Source: Vibrio viridaestus (GTDB lineage: Bacteria > Pseudomonadota > Gammaproteobacteria > Enterobacterales > Vibrionaceae). From it: a DNA stretch of 64,000 bases. The position numbers and the translations under genes were made by a program. Positions 36,245-46,012 of the stretch are shown here, piece by piece. Numbering within the stretch: the first letter of the stretch is position 1; every line of letters starts with the position of its first letter. The stretch lies in the NCBI RefSeq assembly GCF_003856525.1, contig NZ_RJVQ01000002.1, forward strand, positions 620,001 to 684,000, in the 5' to 3' direction. The notes under the pieces are model-generated. The model saw only the letters and a program-made list of their open reading frames with translations, was not told the origin of the DNA and made no database searches.

Positions 36245-37174
36245 TCATACGTTTAGGTGCCCTTTAGGAATATATTGTTGCGGTGTTAAGAATGCCTGAT
36301 AGAAATAGTCTCTGACGGCGTTCATGGCAGGCGTAAAATATTTTTCTTCCTTCCAGGCTAACCCCACACTCATTGGGTGAACGATATCATCCAGCGTCCG
36401 GGTTTCGATGCGTTTACCCTCTAATGACCAAGGGCGATATACTAGGTCAGATAGAATGGAAACACCCGAACCATTCGCCACCATACTTCGAACAGATTCG
36501 ACGGAAGAAGTACGTAAAATAACCTTAGGTTTTAGAGACTTATTACTCCAATATCGCATTGCACTTGGCTCTGCCTCATCCACAGTCAGCATGATAAAAG
36601 GCTCGTTAGTTAAATCGTCTAGTTTGAGATTTTTCTTTTGGCCAAGAGGGTGATTGCTAGGTAACCATAACCGACGCTCTGAGCCAAATAGCTTTTCAGA
36701 CACAATATCGGTTCGAGTCAGGTTGTCCGTGAGAACGATCGCCAAATCAATCTCTTCTTCGAAAAGCTTGTTCTCTATCTCCATCCTTTCGTATTCAACC
36801 AGCTCAATCGTAATATTGGGATACCAGGCGTGTAAACGCTGAAGATGGTAGGGTAAAAAATACCCCAGAACCGTATAACTTGCAGCGATCTTCACAGTTC
36901 CCGACGTTTGATCATAACTGTGAGGGAGATTTAAGGCCTCATCGACACTGCGTAAAACCTGATACGCATTGTTAAGAAATTGTTTCCCGCGTTCTGTAAG
37001 TGTTACGCCTTTTGTGTTGCGATCAAAGAGGTCCACACCGAGTAAAGATTCCAATTCTCGAATAGCAGTAGTAACCGCTGACTGAGATATATTGAGATGG
37101 ATTGCGGCTTGCGAAATTTGTCCCAGCTCAGCGGCCGCAACAAAATAACGAATCTGGCGAATCGTAAGTGACAT
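36245..37174 (-). CDS. LysR-family regulator of the pxp operon
   Basis: The 309-residue protein has the LysR helix-turn-helix (LTIRQIRYFVAAAELGQISQ, then LNISQSAVTTAIRELE) and a substrate-binding domain from about residue 90. It is divergent from the pxpA-BCCP-BC-pxpB-pxpC-permease operon, with a dyad in the 128-base gap. It probably activates that operon when the substrate or a product is present. The ligand may be 5-oxoproline or another small cyclic amide. Confidence 0.9.
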   Translation of the reverse strand: MSLTIRQIRYFVAAAELGQISQAAIHLNISQSAVTTAIRELESLLGVDLFDRNTKGVTLTERGKQFLNNAYQVLRSVDEALNLPHSYDQTSGTVKIAASYTVLGYFLPYHLQRLHAWYPNITIELVEYERMEIENKLFEEEIDLAIVLTDNLTRTDIVSEKLFGSERRLWLPSNHPLGQKKNLKLDDLTNEPFIMLTVDEAEPSAMRYWSNKSLKPKVILRTSSVESVRSMVANGSGVSILSDLVYRPWSLEGKRIETRTLDDIVHPMSVGLAWKEEKYFTPAMNAVRDYFYQAFLTPQQYIPKGHLNV

Positions 37175-37201
37175 AATCTTTCCAATCCTTGAAATATTAG
37201 G

Positions 37202-37218
37202 TATCTGATTTTTAGATA
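37202..37218. promoter_or_regulatory. LysR-type dyad TATCT-N7-AGATA before pxpA
   Basis: A 5-bp inverted repeat TATCT and AGATA with seven bases between lies 28 bases before the LysR start, in the LysR/pxpA gap. It has the T-N11-A look of LysR sites. The arms are short, so chance is possible. Confidence 0.4.
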
Positions 37219-37302
37219 TTACACTATCAAAAAATAAATCTTTTTAAATATCATTTTTTATTTTTATATAGATATACACAAGGTCAATTAAGGGAAGTAT
37301 TG

Positions 37303-38067
37303 ATGAAACGAGTCGATTTAAACTCGGATATGGGAGAAGGCTTTGGGCCATGGACGATTGGTGATGGTGTCGATTCCGATATTATGCCGATGATCAGTTC
37401 GGCCAATATTGCAACTGGCTTTCATGCGGGGGACCCATCAACTATGGCGACCACGCTGCGTTTAGCTAAGCAACACAACGTCTCTGTCGGTGCACATCCT
37501 GGGTTCCGAGATCTCGTTGGATTTGGCCGTCGTCATATCCATTCTTCACCCGAAGAACTGGTTAATGATGTGATATATCAGGTTGGCGCACTACGTGAGC
37601 TTGCCAAAATGTATGATCTTTCTCTTCAGCACGTAAAACCTCACGGTGCGTTGTATATGCACATATCTAATGATGAAATGTTGGCAACGCTGTTTGTCGA
37701 TAAGTTAAAGCAGGTTTCTCCAGACACGTATCTCTATGCAATGAGCGGCTCCAAAGTCCATCATCTGGCTCGTGATGCAGGTATTAAAGTGATTGGTGAG
37801 TTTTACGCTGACCGAGATTACGATAACAGCGGTTCGATTGTCTTCACGCGCAAAGTGGGTCGTATGGATCCTGACGCGATTGCACAGAAAGTGCTTAAAG
37901 CGTGTACTGAAGGCACAGTGACGACCGTTGAAGGTATGGATATCCCCATTGACTTTGAGTCGGTATGTATCCACAGCGATACCCCGGGAGCGCTTGATTT
38001 AGTTAAGGCAACGTACGCAAAGCTGAAAGAAGCGGGGATTTCGATAACGTCTCCCTCCGCTCAGTAA
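37303..38067 (+). CDS. pxpA: LamB/YcsF-family protein, 5-oxoprolinase subunit A-like
   Basis: This 254-residue protein shows the whole LamB/YcsF signature: [20 protein letters not shown] at the start, [35 protein letters not shown] and the KPHGALYMH motif. In Bacillus, PxpA with PxpB and PxpC forms an ATP-dependent 5-oxoprolinase. The ATG at 37303 has AAGGGA upstream. It heads the operon, but here two biotin-module genes come between it and pxpBC, unlike the simple pxpABC set. Confidence 0.9.
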   Translation: MKRVDLNSDMGEGFGPWTIGDGVDSDIMPMISSANIATGFHAGDPSTMATTLRLAKQHNVSVGAHPGFRDLVGFGRRHIHSSPEELVNDVIYQVGALRELAKMYDLSLQHVKPHGALYMHISNDEMLATLFVDKLKQVSPDTYLYAMSGSKVHHLARDAGIKVIGEFYADRDYDNSGSIVFTRKVGRMDPDAIAQKVLKACTEGTVTTVEGMDIPIDFESVCIHSDTPGALDLVKATYAKLKEAGISITSPSAQ

Positions 38068-38103
38068 CATACAGAATAAATAGAACAGGTAAAGGAATAC
38101 ACT

Positions 38104-38352
38104 ATGGCTACTATTGAAATTATCTCTCCTCTTCCAGGCGTTTTTTACCGTCGTCCCGCACCGGATGCTGATGTATTTATTGAACCCGGACAACCTGTTG
38201 AAGCAGCGACGACGATTGGACTTATTGAGGTCATGAAGCAATTTTCTGAGCTGCCCGCAGATGTGGTTGGGACGTTAAAGGAATTTTGTGTTGATGATAA
38301 TGGTCCTGTTGAACCCGGTCAGGTTGTTGCATTGGTTGAAGTGGAGGACTAG
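38104..38352 (+). CDS. Stand-alone biotin carboxyl carrier protein
   Basis: The 82-residue protein is a biotinyl domain with the lysine in IEVMKQF near residue 45, in an acceptor motif of the E-(A/V)-M-K form, flanked by two Gly-Pro-rich turns (PGVFYRRP, EPGQPV). It carries CO2 on biotin between a biotin carboxylase and a carboxyltransferase. It is much shorter than AccB. It lies 36 bases after pxpA and just two bases before the biotin carboxylase gene. Confidence 0.9.
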   Translation: MATIEIISPLPGVFYRRPAPDADVFIEPGQPVEAATTIGLIEVMKQFSELPADVVGTLKEFCVDDNGPVEPGQVVALVEVED

Positions 38353-38354
38353 CA

Positions 38355-39743
38355 ATGGAGAGCGAGCATAAGCTTCTGGTGGCAAACCGAGGTGAAATAG
38401 CGGTACGAATTATCAGAGCAGCACAAGCATTAGGAATCAAAACTCTGGCGGTCTTTAGTGAAGCAGACGAGGATTCTATGGCGGTTAAAATTGCTGATGA
38501 GTACGTTTGTATTGGACCGGCTCAGGCAGCACGTAGTTATCTGCTTGCAGACAAAATCCTTGAAGTTGCAAAAGAATACCAAGTGACTGCGATTCATCCT
38601 GGCTACGGGTTTTTATCTGAAAACGCCGAGTTCGCGGAGAAGGTAGTTGAGGCGGGAATGATTTTTGTCGGACCTTCCGGCGACACGATCCGCAAAATGG
38701 GTGACAAGGCGACAGCGATTGCAACAGCCAAGGCGGCGGGCGTACCTGTGGTACCGGGTTCTAACGGCGAACTTGCATCAGTAGATGAAGCCAAATTAGT
38801 CGCCCAAGAAGTGGGATTCCCATTGCTGATTAAAGCCTCTGCCGGTGGTGGTGGTCGTGGTATACGTATCGCCACTAACATGGATGAGTTAGTTAAAGAA
38901 TTTTCCATTGCTCAGAGCGAGGCAAAAGCAGCCTTTGGTTCTGGAGCTGTCTACCTTGAACGTTTCATCTCCAGTGCGAGACATATTGAAGTCCAGGTTT
39001 TGGGTGACGGTGAACATGCTGTACATCTGTTTGAACGTGAATGTTCATTACAGCGTCGCCGACAGAAAGTATTTGAAGAAGCACCATCTCCAGCGCTCAC
39101 ACCGACCATTCGAGAGAGTCTCTGTGCTGTCGCGGCTAAGCTGACAAATGAGCTCAATTATAAAGGCGCTGGGACGCTCGAGTTCCTTTATGACGATAAT
39201 ACTGATGAGTTCTTTTTCATCGAAATGAATACGCGCATTCAGGTCGAGCATCCGGTTACCGAAATGATTACGGGCGTGGATTTAGTTCAGTGGATGATTC
39301 GAATTGCATTGGGTGAACCATTAACGCTAACCCAGCAGGATATTACCATGCAAGGTTGGGCAATTGAGATGCGTATTAATGCAGAAGACCCGGCCAAAGG
39401 TTTCTTTCCATCGCCAGGTATTGTCAGCCACCTATCTTGGCCTGAAGGAGATGGGGTCAGAATCGATTCTCACTTGTTTGAAGGTTACAAAATACCGCCA
39501 TACTATGATTCGCTGTTAGCGAAAGTCATAGTGCATGGCAAGGACCGTTCAGATGCAATGACTAAAGGCAAAGAGGTTCTCGATAATTTTGAATTGGAAG
39601 GTATGAAAACAACCGTTGGTCTGCATAAGTTGCTGCTGGACGATGCGGAAATACAAGCAGCACAGTTCAATACAGGTTATCTTGAGCCTTGGCTCGAACG
39701 AAACCAGTCACTGTTAGTTCAAGGAGGAACGCACAATGTCTAA
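38355..39743 (+). CDS. Biotin carboxylase (AccC-like)
   Basis: The 462-residue enzyme has the full AccC fold: KLLVANRGEIAVRIIRAAQ at the start, HPGYGFLSEN, the ATP-grasp glycine loop KASAGGGGRGIR near residue 160-172, and EMNTRIQVEHPVTEM near 290-304. It carboxylates biotin with bicarbonate and ATP. As the only biotin carboxylase here it should serve the BCCP before it. Its end overlaps pxpB by eight bases, showing tight coupling. A housekeeping accC is expected elsewhere, so this is a dedicated copy. Confidence 0.92.
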   Translation: MESEHKLLVANRGEIAVRIIRAAQALGIKTLAVFSEADEDSMAVKIADEYVCIGPAQAARSYLLADKILEVAKEYQVTAIHPGYGFLSENAEFAEKVVEAGMIFVGPSGDTIRKMGDKATAIATAKAAGVPVVPGSNGELASVDEAKLVAQEVGFPLLIKASAGGGGRGIRIATNMDELVKEFSIAQSEAKAAFGSGAVYLERFISSARHIEVQVLGDGEHAVHLFERECSLQRRRQKVFEEAPSPALTPTIRESLCAVAAKLTNELNYKGAGTLEFLYDDNTDEFFFIEMNTRIQVEHPVTEMITGVDLVQWMIRIALGEPLTLTQQDITMQGWAIEMRINAEDPAKGFFPSPGIVSHLSWPEGDGVRIDSHLFEGYKIPPYYDSLLAKVIVHGKDRSDAMTKGKEVLDNFELEGMKTTVGLHKLLLDDAEIQAAQFNTGYLEPWLERNQSLLVQGGTHNV

Positions 39744-40620
39744 AGAAGAAATACGTTTTAGTTTTGGTGGAGATGAGCATTTATTTGCTGAAGTCTCTGA
39801 GGCCATGTCACTGAATTCGTTTTTCCGCGGGCTGGAAATTACTCAGGCTCTTGAGGCAGAGAATATCGAGGGAATTCTGGATATCTGTCTGGCGAATGCG
39901 TCATTTCAGGTGAGATTTAATCCCGATCTTGTTGAACCTCTAAAGCTATTAGAAAAAGTAAAACAGATTGCCGTAACCGCAACCGGTGACACTGGTGTAT
40001 TGGATACACGTATTGTCGAGATACCAGTTCTGTATAACGATCCGTGGACACATGAGACGTTGATGCGCTTTCGCGATCGCCATCAGGATCCAAGCGGGTC
40101 TGACCTTGATTATGCAGCGAGAATTAACGGTTATCACGACAAAGACGAATTTATCGCCGCGCACAGTGAATCGCCTTGGTTTGTTTCTATGGTGGGGTTT
40201 GTTGCGGGTCTCCCATTTATGTTTCAAATGGTCGAGCAACAAAAGCAACTGGAAGTCCCAAAATATCTTAGTCCACGAACGGACACGCCCAAGCAAACAC
40301 TCGGACATGGAGGATGCTTCGGCTGTATTTATTCTGTGAGAGGTGCTGGCGGTTATCAGATGTTTGGTATCACGCCAATGCCAATCTACGACCCGGCGCA
40401 AAAAATGAGTTATCTCGATGAATCGATGGTGTTCTTCCGTACCGGCGATATCGTGAAATTCAAACCAATTGACCGCGCCGAATATGACGACATTCTTAAG
40501 CAGGTAGAAGAGGGTAATTATCGTCCTACCATCAAGCCAGCTAGCTTTGACCTAACAGAGTTTTTGGCGAATCCGGAAACCTATAAACATCAGATGATGG
40601 AGGCGCTTTATGTCGATTAA
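39736..40620 (+). CDS. pxpB: KipI/PxpB-like (AHS1 domain) protein, probable carboxyltransferase part
   Basis: The 294-residue protein has the AHS1 (KipI) fold, with FVSMVGFVAGLPFMFQMVEQ, the TPKQTLGHGGCFGCIY segment and RGAGGYQMFGITPMPIYDP. It is longer than Bacillus PxpB (KipI, about 240 residues) and its C-terminal part resembles the carboxyltransferase region of urea carboxylase. That, with the BC and BCCP genes next to it, suggests it transfers CO2 from biotin. Its gene overlaps both neighbours. Confidence 0.85.
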   Translation: MSKEEIRFSFGGDEHLFAEVSEAMSLNSFFRGLEITQALEAENIEGILDICLANASFQVRFNPDLVEPLKLLEKVKQIAVTATGDTGVLDTRIVEIPVLYNDPWTHETLMRFRDRHQDPSGSDLDYAARINGYHDKDEFIAAHSESPWFVSMVGFVAGLPFMFQMVEQQKQLEVPKYLSPRTDTPKQTLGHGGCFGCIYSVRGAGGYQMFGITPMPIYDPAQKMSYLDESMVFFRTGDIVKFKPIDRAEYDDILKQVEEGNYRPTIKPASFDLTEFLANPETYKHQMMEALYVD

Positions 40621-41587
40621 TGTAATCAAGCCAGGTCTGGCAACCACCGTTCAGGATTTAGGGCGTGAAGGACATTATCATCTTGGGATCCCACCAAGTG
40701 GTGCAATGGACCAGTTCTCTGCTCGCGTAGCAAATATGCTGGTGGGTAACAGTGAAGAATGCGCCGTTCTCGAAGGGGCTCTAATCGCTCCCGAGCTTCA
40801 ATTTACCTCAGACACCATTGTTGCCATATGTGGTGCTCGTATGACGCCTTTTGTTGATGGTGTTGAGATGCCTCTCGACACTTCGTTTACAGTTAAAGCC
40901 GGACAGACGCTCAAATTCAGTTATCCCAAATTGGGCGCGCGCGTGTACATCGCCTTTGCAGGGGGAATTCAACTACCTGATATGCTCGGCAGTTTATCGA
41001 CGTACGCCTTGGGAGCATTAGGTGGCTATGAAGGTCGCAAGTTGGAAGCGGGCGATGTTATTGACCTTGGTAAGCCAAGCCCGCTAGCAAAAGAGGGAGT
41101 AACCGTGCCAGCCGAGTTACTCCTGCCGATAGAAAAAGAAAGTCAATTACGAGTCGTACCCGGCCTCTACAATCACCGTCTGACCGAAGAAAGTGAACAA
41201 CGCTTTTACAGCGAAACTTGGACCGTTGCCAGTGAAGCGGACCGTATTGGCTACCGCTTTAAAGGCGGACACCCATTGGAGTTCAAGTCTCGAGAGCAGC
41301 CTTTTGGTGCCGGTTCGGATCCGTCCAATATTGTCGATGCGTGCTATCCGATTGGCTCCATTCAGGTGCCTGCGGGTAAAGAGCCTATTGTTTTACATCG
41401 AGATGCGGTTTCCGGTGGCGGCTATCTGACCATAGGGACGGTCATCAGTGTCGATCTCGATTTGATCGGCCAAATGCAACCCAACTACAAGACGAAGTTC
41501 GTGCCGGTTACGTTGGAAGAAGCGTTATTGGCTCGAAAAGAGCGTCAGGCGGTACTTGAATCAATACGTAAGTTACTGACTCAATAG
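40610..41587 (+). CDS. pxpC: KipA/PxpC-like (AHS2 domain) protein, probable carboxyltransferase part
   Basis: The 325-residue protein carries the family start INVIKPGLATTVQDLGREGH followed by the GIPPSGAMDQFSARVAN motif, then the AFAGG and PFGAGSDPSNIVDACYPIGS segments, and RDAVSGGGYLTIG near the end. It is the AHS2 (KipA) partner of the protein before it; in urea carboxylase the two parts are fused. Its ATG lies inside the end of pxpB (11-base overlap). A 10-bp hairpin follows before the permease gene. Confidence 0.88.
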   Translation: MSINVIKPGLATTVQDLGREGHYHLGIPPSGAMDQFSARVANMLVGNSEECAVLEGALIAPELQFTSDTIVAICGARMTPFVDGVEMPLDTSFTVKAGQTLKFSYPKLGARVYIAFAGGIQLPDMLGSLSTYALGALGGYEGRKLEAGDVIDLGKPSPLAKEGVTVPAELLLPIEKESQLRVVPGLYNHRLTEESEQRFYSETWTVASEADRIGYRFKGGHPLEFKSREQPFGAGSDPSNIVDACYPIGSIQVPAGKEPIVLHRDAVSGGGYLTIGTVISVDLDLIGQMQPNYKTKFVPVTLEEALLARKERQAVLESIRKLLTQ

Positions 41588-41613
41588 TAAAAATTCATAT
41601 TAACGATAAGCGT

Positions 41614-41641
41614 TAGGGCTGAAATGGAGCATTCAGCCCTA
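41614..41641 (+). other. 10-bp hairpin between pxpC and the permease gene
   Basis: TAGGGCTGAA at 41614-41623 pairs perfectly with TTCAGCCCTA at 41632-41641, loop eight bases. No T-run follows, so it is more likely a processing or mRNA-stability hairpin, or a partial attenuator, than a full terminator. Confidence 0.6.
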
Positions 41642-41698
41642 GGATTCGCTCGGCTCAAAAAACCTAAGTTCATGGGATAATGATTAGGAGTAATCGAC

Positions 41699-43009
41699 AT
41701 GGCAAGTTTAAGCAATGAAAATCAAGGACAAGATTTAACCAATACCCGTGTGCCAGATAGCGCCAAGATGGGACGTTTTTCTCTCACTATGGCATGGTGG
41801 GCTGTGTGTAGTGCCGTATTTTACATCGTAGTTGGTGCTTCACTGGCTCTGTCATACGGAGCAAAGAATGCCATCATCGGTATGGTGTTATCGGTTGTAT
41901 CGTATGGCATTGTAAACGCGGTTCTGAGTAAATACGCGATTAAAGAGGGGCTATCCGTCGCCTTGTTCTCGCGTAGGTTGTTCGGCAGTGTGGGTGCTTC
42001 GCTCGCAACACTGATCTTCTTTTCAACCGCAATTTATTATGCCGTTTTTGAGGGTTCGGTAATCGCTGTCGCTTTTAATCATCTTTTCCCATCGGTTGAT
42101 TATCACTGGGCTGCACTTATTGTTGTGCTGTACAGCGTACCGTTGATCTTTGGTAGTGTTCAAAACTGGCTGGATAAATTTAATGGCGTACTATTGCCGT
42201 TCTATATTATTGGCTTAATTGCAGCAGTAGGTTTATCTGTCTCGACTTATGGATACCAAAGCGACTGGCTGAGCTTCGGAGCAGAAAATGCGACATCATC
42301 AGGTTGGTGGAACTGCTTTACCTACTATATGGGTGTGTGGGTACTCATGTTGTACACTTTTGACTATGCGCGTTTTGGCAAAAGTGAGGACACGACTTAT
42401 CACACAACCATTAACTTTGGCATGCCATTTTATCTGCTGACATTTTTGATTAATGGTGTTGTTGGTATTTATCTCGCAGCGAGTTTGCACAACGATGAAG
42501 CCATCAGCGAAGTGAGCGTTGTCTTAGCGATTTTAAAACTGCTTGGATTCTGGGGGCTGCTCTTTATCTGGGTAACTCAGACTCGAATCAATACTGCAAA
42601 TTACTATTTAGCCAGCGTCAATATGCAGTCATTCTTTGAAAACACATTGGGAATCAAAGCGACCAAAGTCGTCTGGTCGATTGTTGTTGGTGTGGTGGTG
42701 TACGTTCTCATGTTGGCTGATGTATTCACCTACATTCTTCAAGCGTTAGCTTATCAAGGCGTCTTTGTCGTTGCTTGGGTGGGGGTTGCAATGGCTCATA
42801 TACTGGGTAAATCCTATTCAAATGGCGAGGGTAATAAATTCAGTATGCCGGGCTTGGCAGCATGGTTTATCAGTACCATCGTTGGGATTGTACTGATGCA
42901 GGTCGGAGGCTCATTAGCCTCGTTCTCCGCGCCGTTTACGTTTGTGATTTCCTACGCTGCGTATTCGATCCTTTCACCTCTGGGACGTACGTCGTTGGCA
43001 TCAAATTAA
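41699..43009 (+). CDS. NCS1-family (purine/cytosine permease type) transporter
   Basis: The 436-residue inner-membrane protein has twelve membrane segments and the NCS1 look (FSLTMAWWAVCSAVFYIVVG near the start, WLDKFNGVLLPFYIIGL near 165). The family moves cytosine, purines, hydantoins, allantoin or related cyclic amides with a cation. It follows pxpC and is probably the uptake system for the operon's substrate. A rho-independent terminator follows, so the operon ends here. Confidence 0.85.
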   Translation: MASLSNENQGQDLTNTRVPDSAKMGRFSLTMAWWAVCSAVFYIVVGASLALSYGAKNAIIGMVLSVVSYGIVNAVLSKYAIKEGLSVALFSRRLFGSVGASLATLIFFSTAIYYAVFEGSVIAVAFNHLFPSVDYHWAALIVVLYSVPLIFGSVQNWLDKFNGVLLPFYIIGLIAAVGLSVSTYGYQSDWLSFGAENATSSGWWNCFTYYMGVWVLMLYTFDYARFGKSEDTTYHTTINFGMPFYLLTFLINGVVGIYLAASLHNDEAISEVSVVLAILKLLGFWGLLFIWVTQTRINTANYYLASVNMQSFFENTLGIKATKVVWSIVVGVVVYVLMLADVFTYILQALAYQGVFVVAWVGVAMAHILGKSYSNGEGNKFSMPGLAAWFISTIVGIVLMQVGGSLASFSAPFTFVISYAAYSILSPLGRTSLASN

Positions 43010-43086
43010 TATTTCTTTTCCTACCTGTATATTACTCGGACTCTCAGATGAAGAGGGAAAGAGGTTTCGATCACTCTTGATCACAC

Positions 43087-43113
43087 AGCGAGCGTAAGCT
43101 CGCTCTTTTCCTT
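43087..43113 (+). terminator. Rho-independent terminator of the pxp-permease operon
   Basis: AGCGAGC at 43087-43093 pairs with GCTCGCT at 43098-43104, with a GTAA tetraloop, and is followed by CTTTTCCTTTC. Confidence 0.8.
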
Positions 43114-43214
43114 TCTATCAATATGCAACCTATCTGATTTATCTCAATGAGTTCATATTTCAATCCGCGTAAAATTTGGCCGAATATTTAATACAATTAT
43201 AAGGTTAGGTAAAA

Positions 43215-44444
43215 ATGCGGTGGTGGGTATTAGGATTGTTGCCTTTGGCCGGGATGTCGATGGCAACACAAACAAATTGCGTTAACAAGCAAACAGAAAC
43301 CGATCAGTTGATCTGTTCGACGCCTTCTTTGAATACGATGGAGGACGTAGTTGAGAGCTTATATAATAGGGCTTTAGAAGGGCCAGACAGTTTAAGGCTA
43401 TTAGACGAGCAGCAGGTATGGGTTGATTCACAAAAGGAGCATTGCCACGATAAATCGTCTTGCGAGCAGTTTTTTATTACTCGAATTAACCAATTATTGA
43501 ATCAAATTACGCAGCATCCGGTCATGAGCCTAGAGACCAATATGACGTTACCTGATGTCGACCAGCTCGATTCCTATTCTAAAGACGGACTAGTTTTGGT
43601 AGGCGCAGAGCACTACCAACCCTGGAAAAGGCGCTCACTTTTGTCCAAAGAGTTTGTGGCGAGTCGCCCAATAGCAAAAGTGATTGGTGAGGATGTGTAT
43701 GTTTTTTATAAAGTAACGACCGACAATTATCGCGACGCCATCTATGAATTGAATTTAAAATCACTGTATAAACATGTCGTGGTTCAGGGAAAAAATTATA
43801 ACATCGCTCTAAGCGGGGATAACTTAGTTATCGAGGTGGAGCCTTCGGGCCAGAACGCGACGGAGATTCTCAAATATCGCATTGGCTCTGGAACTGCCCC
43901 TGTCGCTGATGCCACTATGACAGAATTTAATGACGAACTAACCAAAGGACGAACGAGTTTATACCGGCGCTGGGCATTGTCTCATGATGGTAAAAAGATA
44001 GCGTTAACCATTTCCGACCTTCAGACATTAATTCATGACACAACACTGAGCGAAACGGTTAAGAAATACCTGACCGCGATTGTAGATAAGTTAGATAAAG
44101 ACACCTTGCAGTTTTCACGTACCATCGTTGTCTATGATAGTCAGGCTGAGAGTGTGCATATCATGCCCGATATTCTCGATGGGTCTGAAACGCGAGAGTG
44201 GTGGAAAATTTACGATATTGCTTGGTCTGAAGACGACAGAACCCTCTATTTTGATAATGAAGGTCAGCGATTTGCCTGTATCTGGACCTTCGACATGACC
44301 GAGAATCAAGTCACAAAAATCGTCCCAGAACATACGGCAATATCCGCGTTTCCTTTTATGTATCAGGGGAAATCTCACATCGTTTACATCCTTGGCAATG
44401 GCAGCGATGCTGGGCAATTGATGTTAGCAGCACCCGCAGATTAA
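43215..44444 (+). CDS. Secreted LprI-like N-terminal domain with propeller-like C-terminal part
   Basis: The 409-residue protein has a signal peptide (residues 1-18) and an LprI-like domain (about 20-95) with its Cys pairs: NCVNKQTETDQLICSTPSLN and a later H-C-HDKSS-C-EQF. Such domains occur in lysozyme-inhibitor-type envelope proteins. The C-terminal 300 residues have repeated strand blocks (LSHDGKKIALTISD, IAWSEDDRTLYFDNEG) that resemble beta-propeller repeats. No function is known for this fusion. It appears to be a single-gene unit. Confidence 0.65.
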   Translation: MRWWVLGLLPLAGMSMATQTNCVNKQTETDQLICSTPSLNTMEDVVESLYNRALEGPDSLRLLDEQQVWVDSQKEHCHDKSSCEQFFITRINQLLNQITQHPVMSLETNMTLPDVDQLDSYSKDGLVLVGAEHYQPWKRRSLLSKEFVASRPIAKVIGEDVYVFYKVTTDNYRDAIYELNLKSLYKHVVVQGKNYNIALSGDNLVIEVEPSGQNATEILKYRIGSGTAPVADATMTEFNDELTKGRTSLYRRWALSHDGKKIALTISDLQTLIHDTTLSETVKKYLTAIVDKLDKDTLQFSRTIVVYDSQAESVHIMPDILDGSETREWWKIYDIAWSEDDRTLYFDNEGQRFACIWTFDMTENQVTKIVPEHTAISAFPFMYQGKSHIVYILGNGSDAGQLMLAAPAD

Positions 44445-44704
44445 GTGGTATTGATGCAAGCGCAGGTCGTTTTAGCCTGTGCTTATATCGACCAATCCAT
44501 ACTTGTTATTGCTTGCTTATCCCAATTTTAGCTCTTACACTCGCTGAATAATTGAATGGGTCAATACAGACCGAAGATTGGTCTATACTTCCCGCAAACG
44601 TAGATAATTCAAGCGACAGAGATAGTCGTGCTACGATTTTCCGATACGTCTTTTCATCACTTTCACGTTACTGGCTATCACACGTAAATTTTTGGTGGTA
44701 AAGC

Positions 44705-46012
44705 ATGTTTTTTAATTTGTTAAAATCTTCAAAATCAACAGCCGACAAAGAAAATCTAGAACACGAGTTGGTCGACACGATAAAGTCTATCCGCGAACAC
44801 GTCGCTTATATTTCATTTAGTCCAGATGGAACGATTCTCGATGCAAACCGAATATTTGTCGCTGCAATGGGTTATAACGAGAAAGCCGAGATTATTGGTC
44901 AGCATCATAAGATTTTTTGCGATCCTAACTACGTTGCGAGTGGCGCTTATGCCTTATTCTGGCGCGATCTGGCTCAAGGAAAAGCACAGCAGGGGCAGTT
45001 TCATCGGTTGAAAAAAAATGGTGATGACATTTGGATTGAAGCGACCTATATACCGATTCGCGATTTGAAGAACAACGTCAAACAGGTTATTAAAATAGCC
45101 AATGATGTGACGGAAGAACGTGAGGCGCTGGAGTCTCAGCTTGCGATATCTGCGGCACTACAGAAATCACAGGCAGTCATCGAATTCAAACCTGATGGAA
45201 CAATCGTGAGCGCCAATGATAATTTCTGTCACACAGTAGGTTATTCATTAAAAGAGATCGTCGGTCAACATCACAAGATGTTCTGTCCACAAAAGTTTTA
45301 CGATGATAATCCAGACTTCTGGCGCTCTTTAGCTCGTGGTGAATTTAAGTCGGGTTTATTTGAGCGTGTGCATCGCAATGGAAATGCCATCTGGATTGAA
45401 GCAACCTATAACCCGATTCGCGATACCGATGGTCACGTTGTCAAAATCATCAAGTTTGCCAGTGATATTACACAACGCGTTTTAGCGGCTAGAGCTACCG
45501 CAGAAACGTCTAAATTTGCGCATTCGACCGCCTTAGAAACGGTCAATCTGACTGAAAGTGGTCAACGTTCACTGGTTCGAGCGAATGAGCTATCGTCATC
45601 TATCTTGACCTCCGTCGCTGATGCAAATGATGTGATTCGCCAACTATCGGAGCAATCTCAACAGATTACTAATATCGTGACGACAATTACTAAAATTGCT
45701 GAACAGACCAATCTGCTCGCGTTGAATGCAGCAATTGAAGCGGCACGTGCCGGCGAATCTGGGCGTGGCTTTGCGGTTGTTGCTGATGAAGTACGTAATC
45801 TTGCTTCCAATACGGCAAAAGCGACAGCCGAAATTTCAGACATTGTCTCCCGTAATAGTCAACTGGCGCATCGTTCAGAAGACAACATGGCTGAAATTCA
45901 AGAGCGAATCGCGACCTGTAACACAGAGCTTGAAACGGCTAAGCAGCTGATAGAAGAGATTAGAAGCGCGGCCAATCATGTTGCGGATTCGGTTAGTGAA
46001 TTAGGCCATTAA
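44705..46012 (+). CDS. Soluble PAS-PAS methyl-accepting chemotaxis protein (second copy)
   Basis: The 435-residue protein has the same order as the one at 8739-10037: two PAS domains (about 30-145 and 155-270, with [18 protein letters not shown]) and a signalling domain with the tip [20 protein letters not shown]. There is no membrane helix. The two PAS domains are alike, including the H-H-K-M-F-C segment, which points to internal duplication. BdlA-type proteins of this order control biofilm dispersal. The end overlaps the convergent DeoR gene by four bases. Confidence 0.92.
   Translation: MFFNLLKSSKSTADKENLEHELVDTIKSIREHVAYISFSPDGTILDANRIFVAAMGYNEKAEIIGQHHKIFCDPNYVASGAYALFWRDLAQGKAQQGQFHRLKKNGDDIWIEATYIPIRDLKNNVKQVIKIANDVTEEREALESQLAISAALQKSQAVIEFKPDGTIVSANDNFCHTVGYSLKEIVGQHHKMFCPQKFYDDNPDFWRSLARGEFKSGLFERVHRNGNAIWIEATYNPIRDTDGHVVKIIKFASDITQRVLAARATAETSKFAHSTALETVNLTESGQRSLVRANELSSSILTSVADANDVIRQLSEQSQQITNIVTTITKIAEQTNLLALNAAIEAARAGESGRGFAVVADEVRNLASNTAKATAEISDIVSRNSQLAHRSEDNMAEIQERIATCNTELETAKQLIEEIRSAANHVADSVSELGH

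Noticed and set aside
39949-40401. 150-codon minus-strand frame inside pxpB
   Set aside because: The plus-strand gene shows conserved AHS1 motifs across the whole span; the antisense frame has no motif and an unusual His/Trp content.
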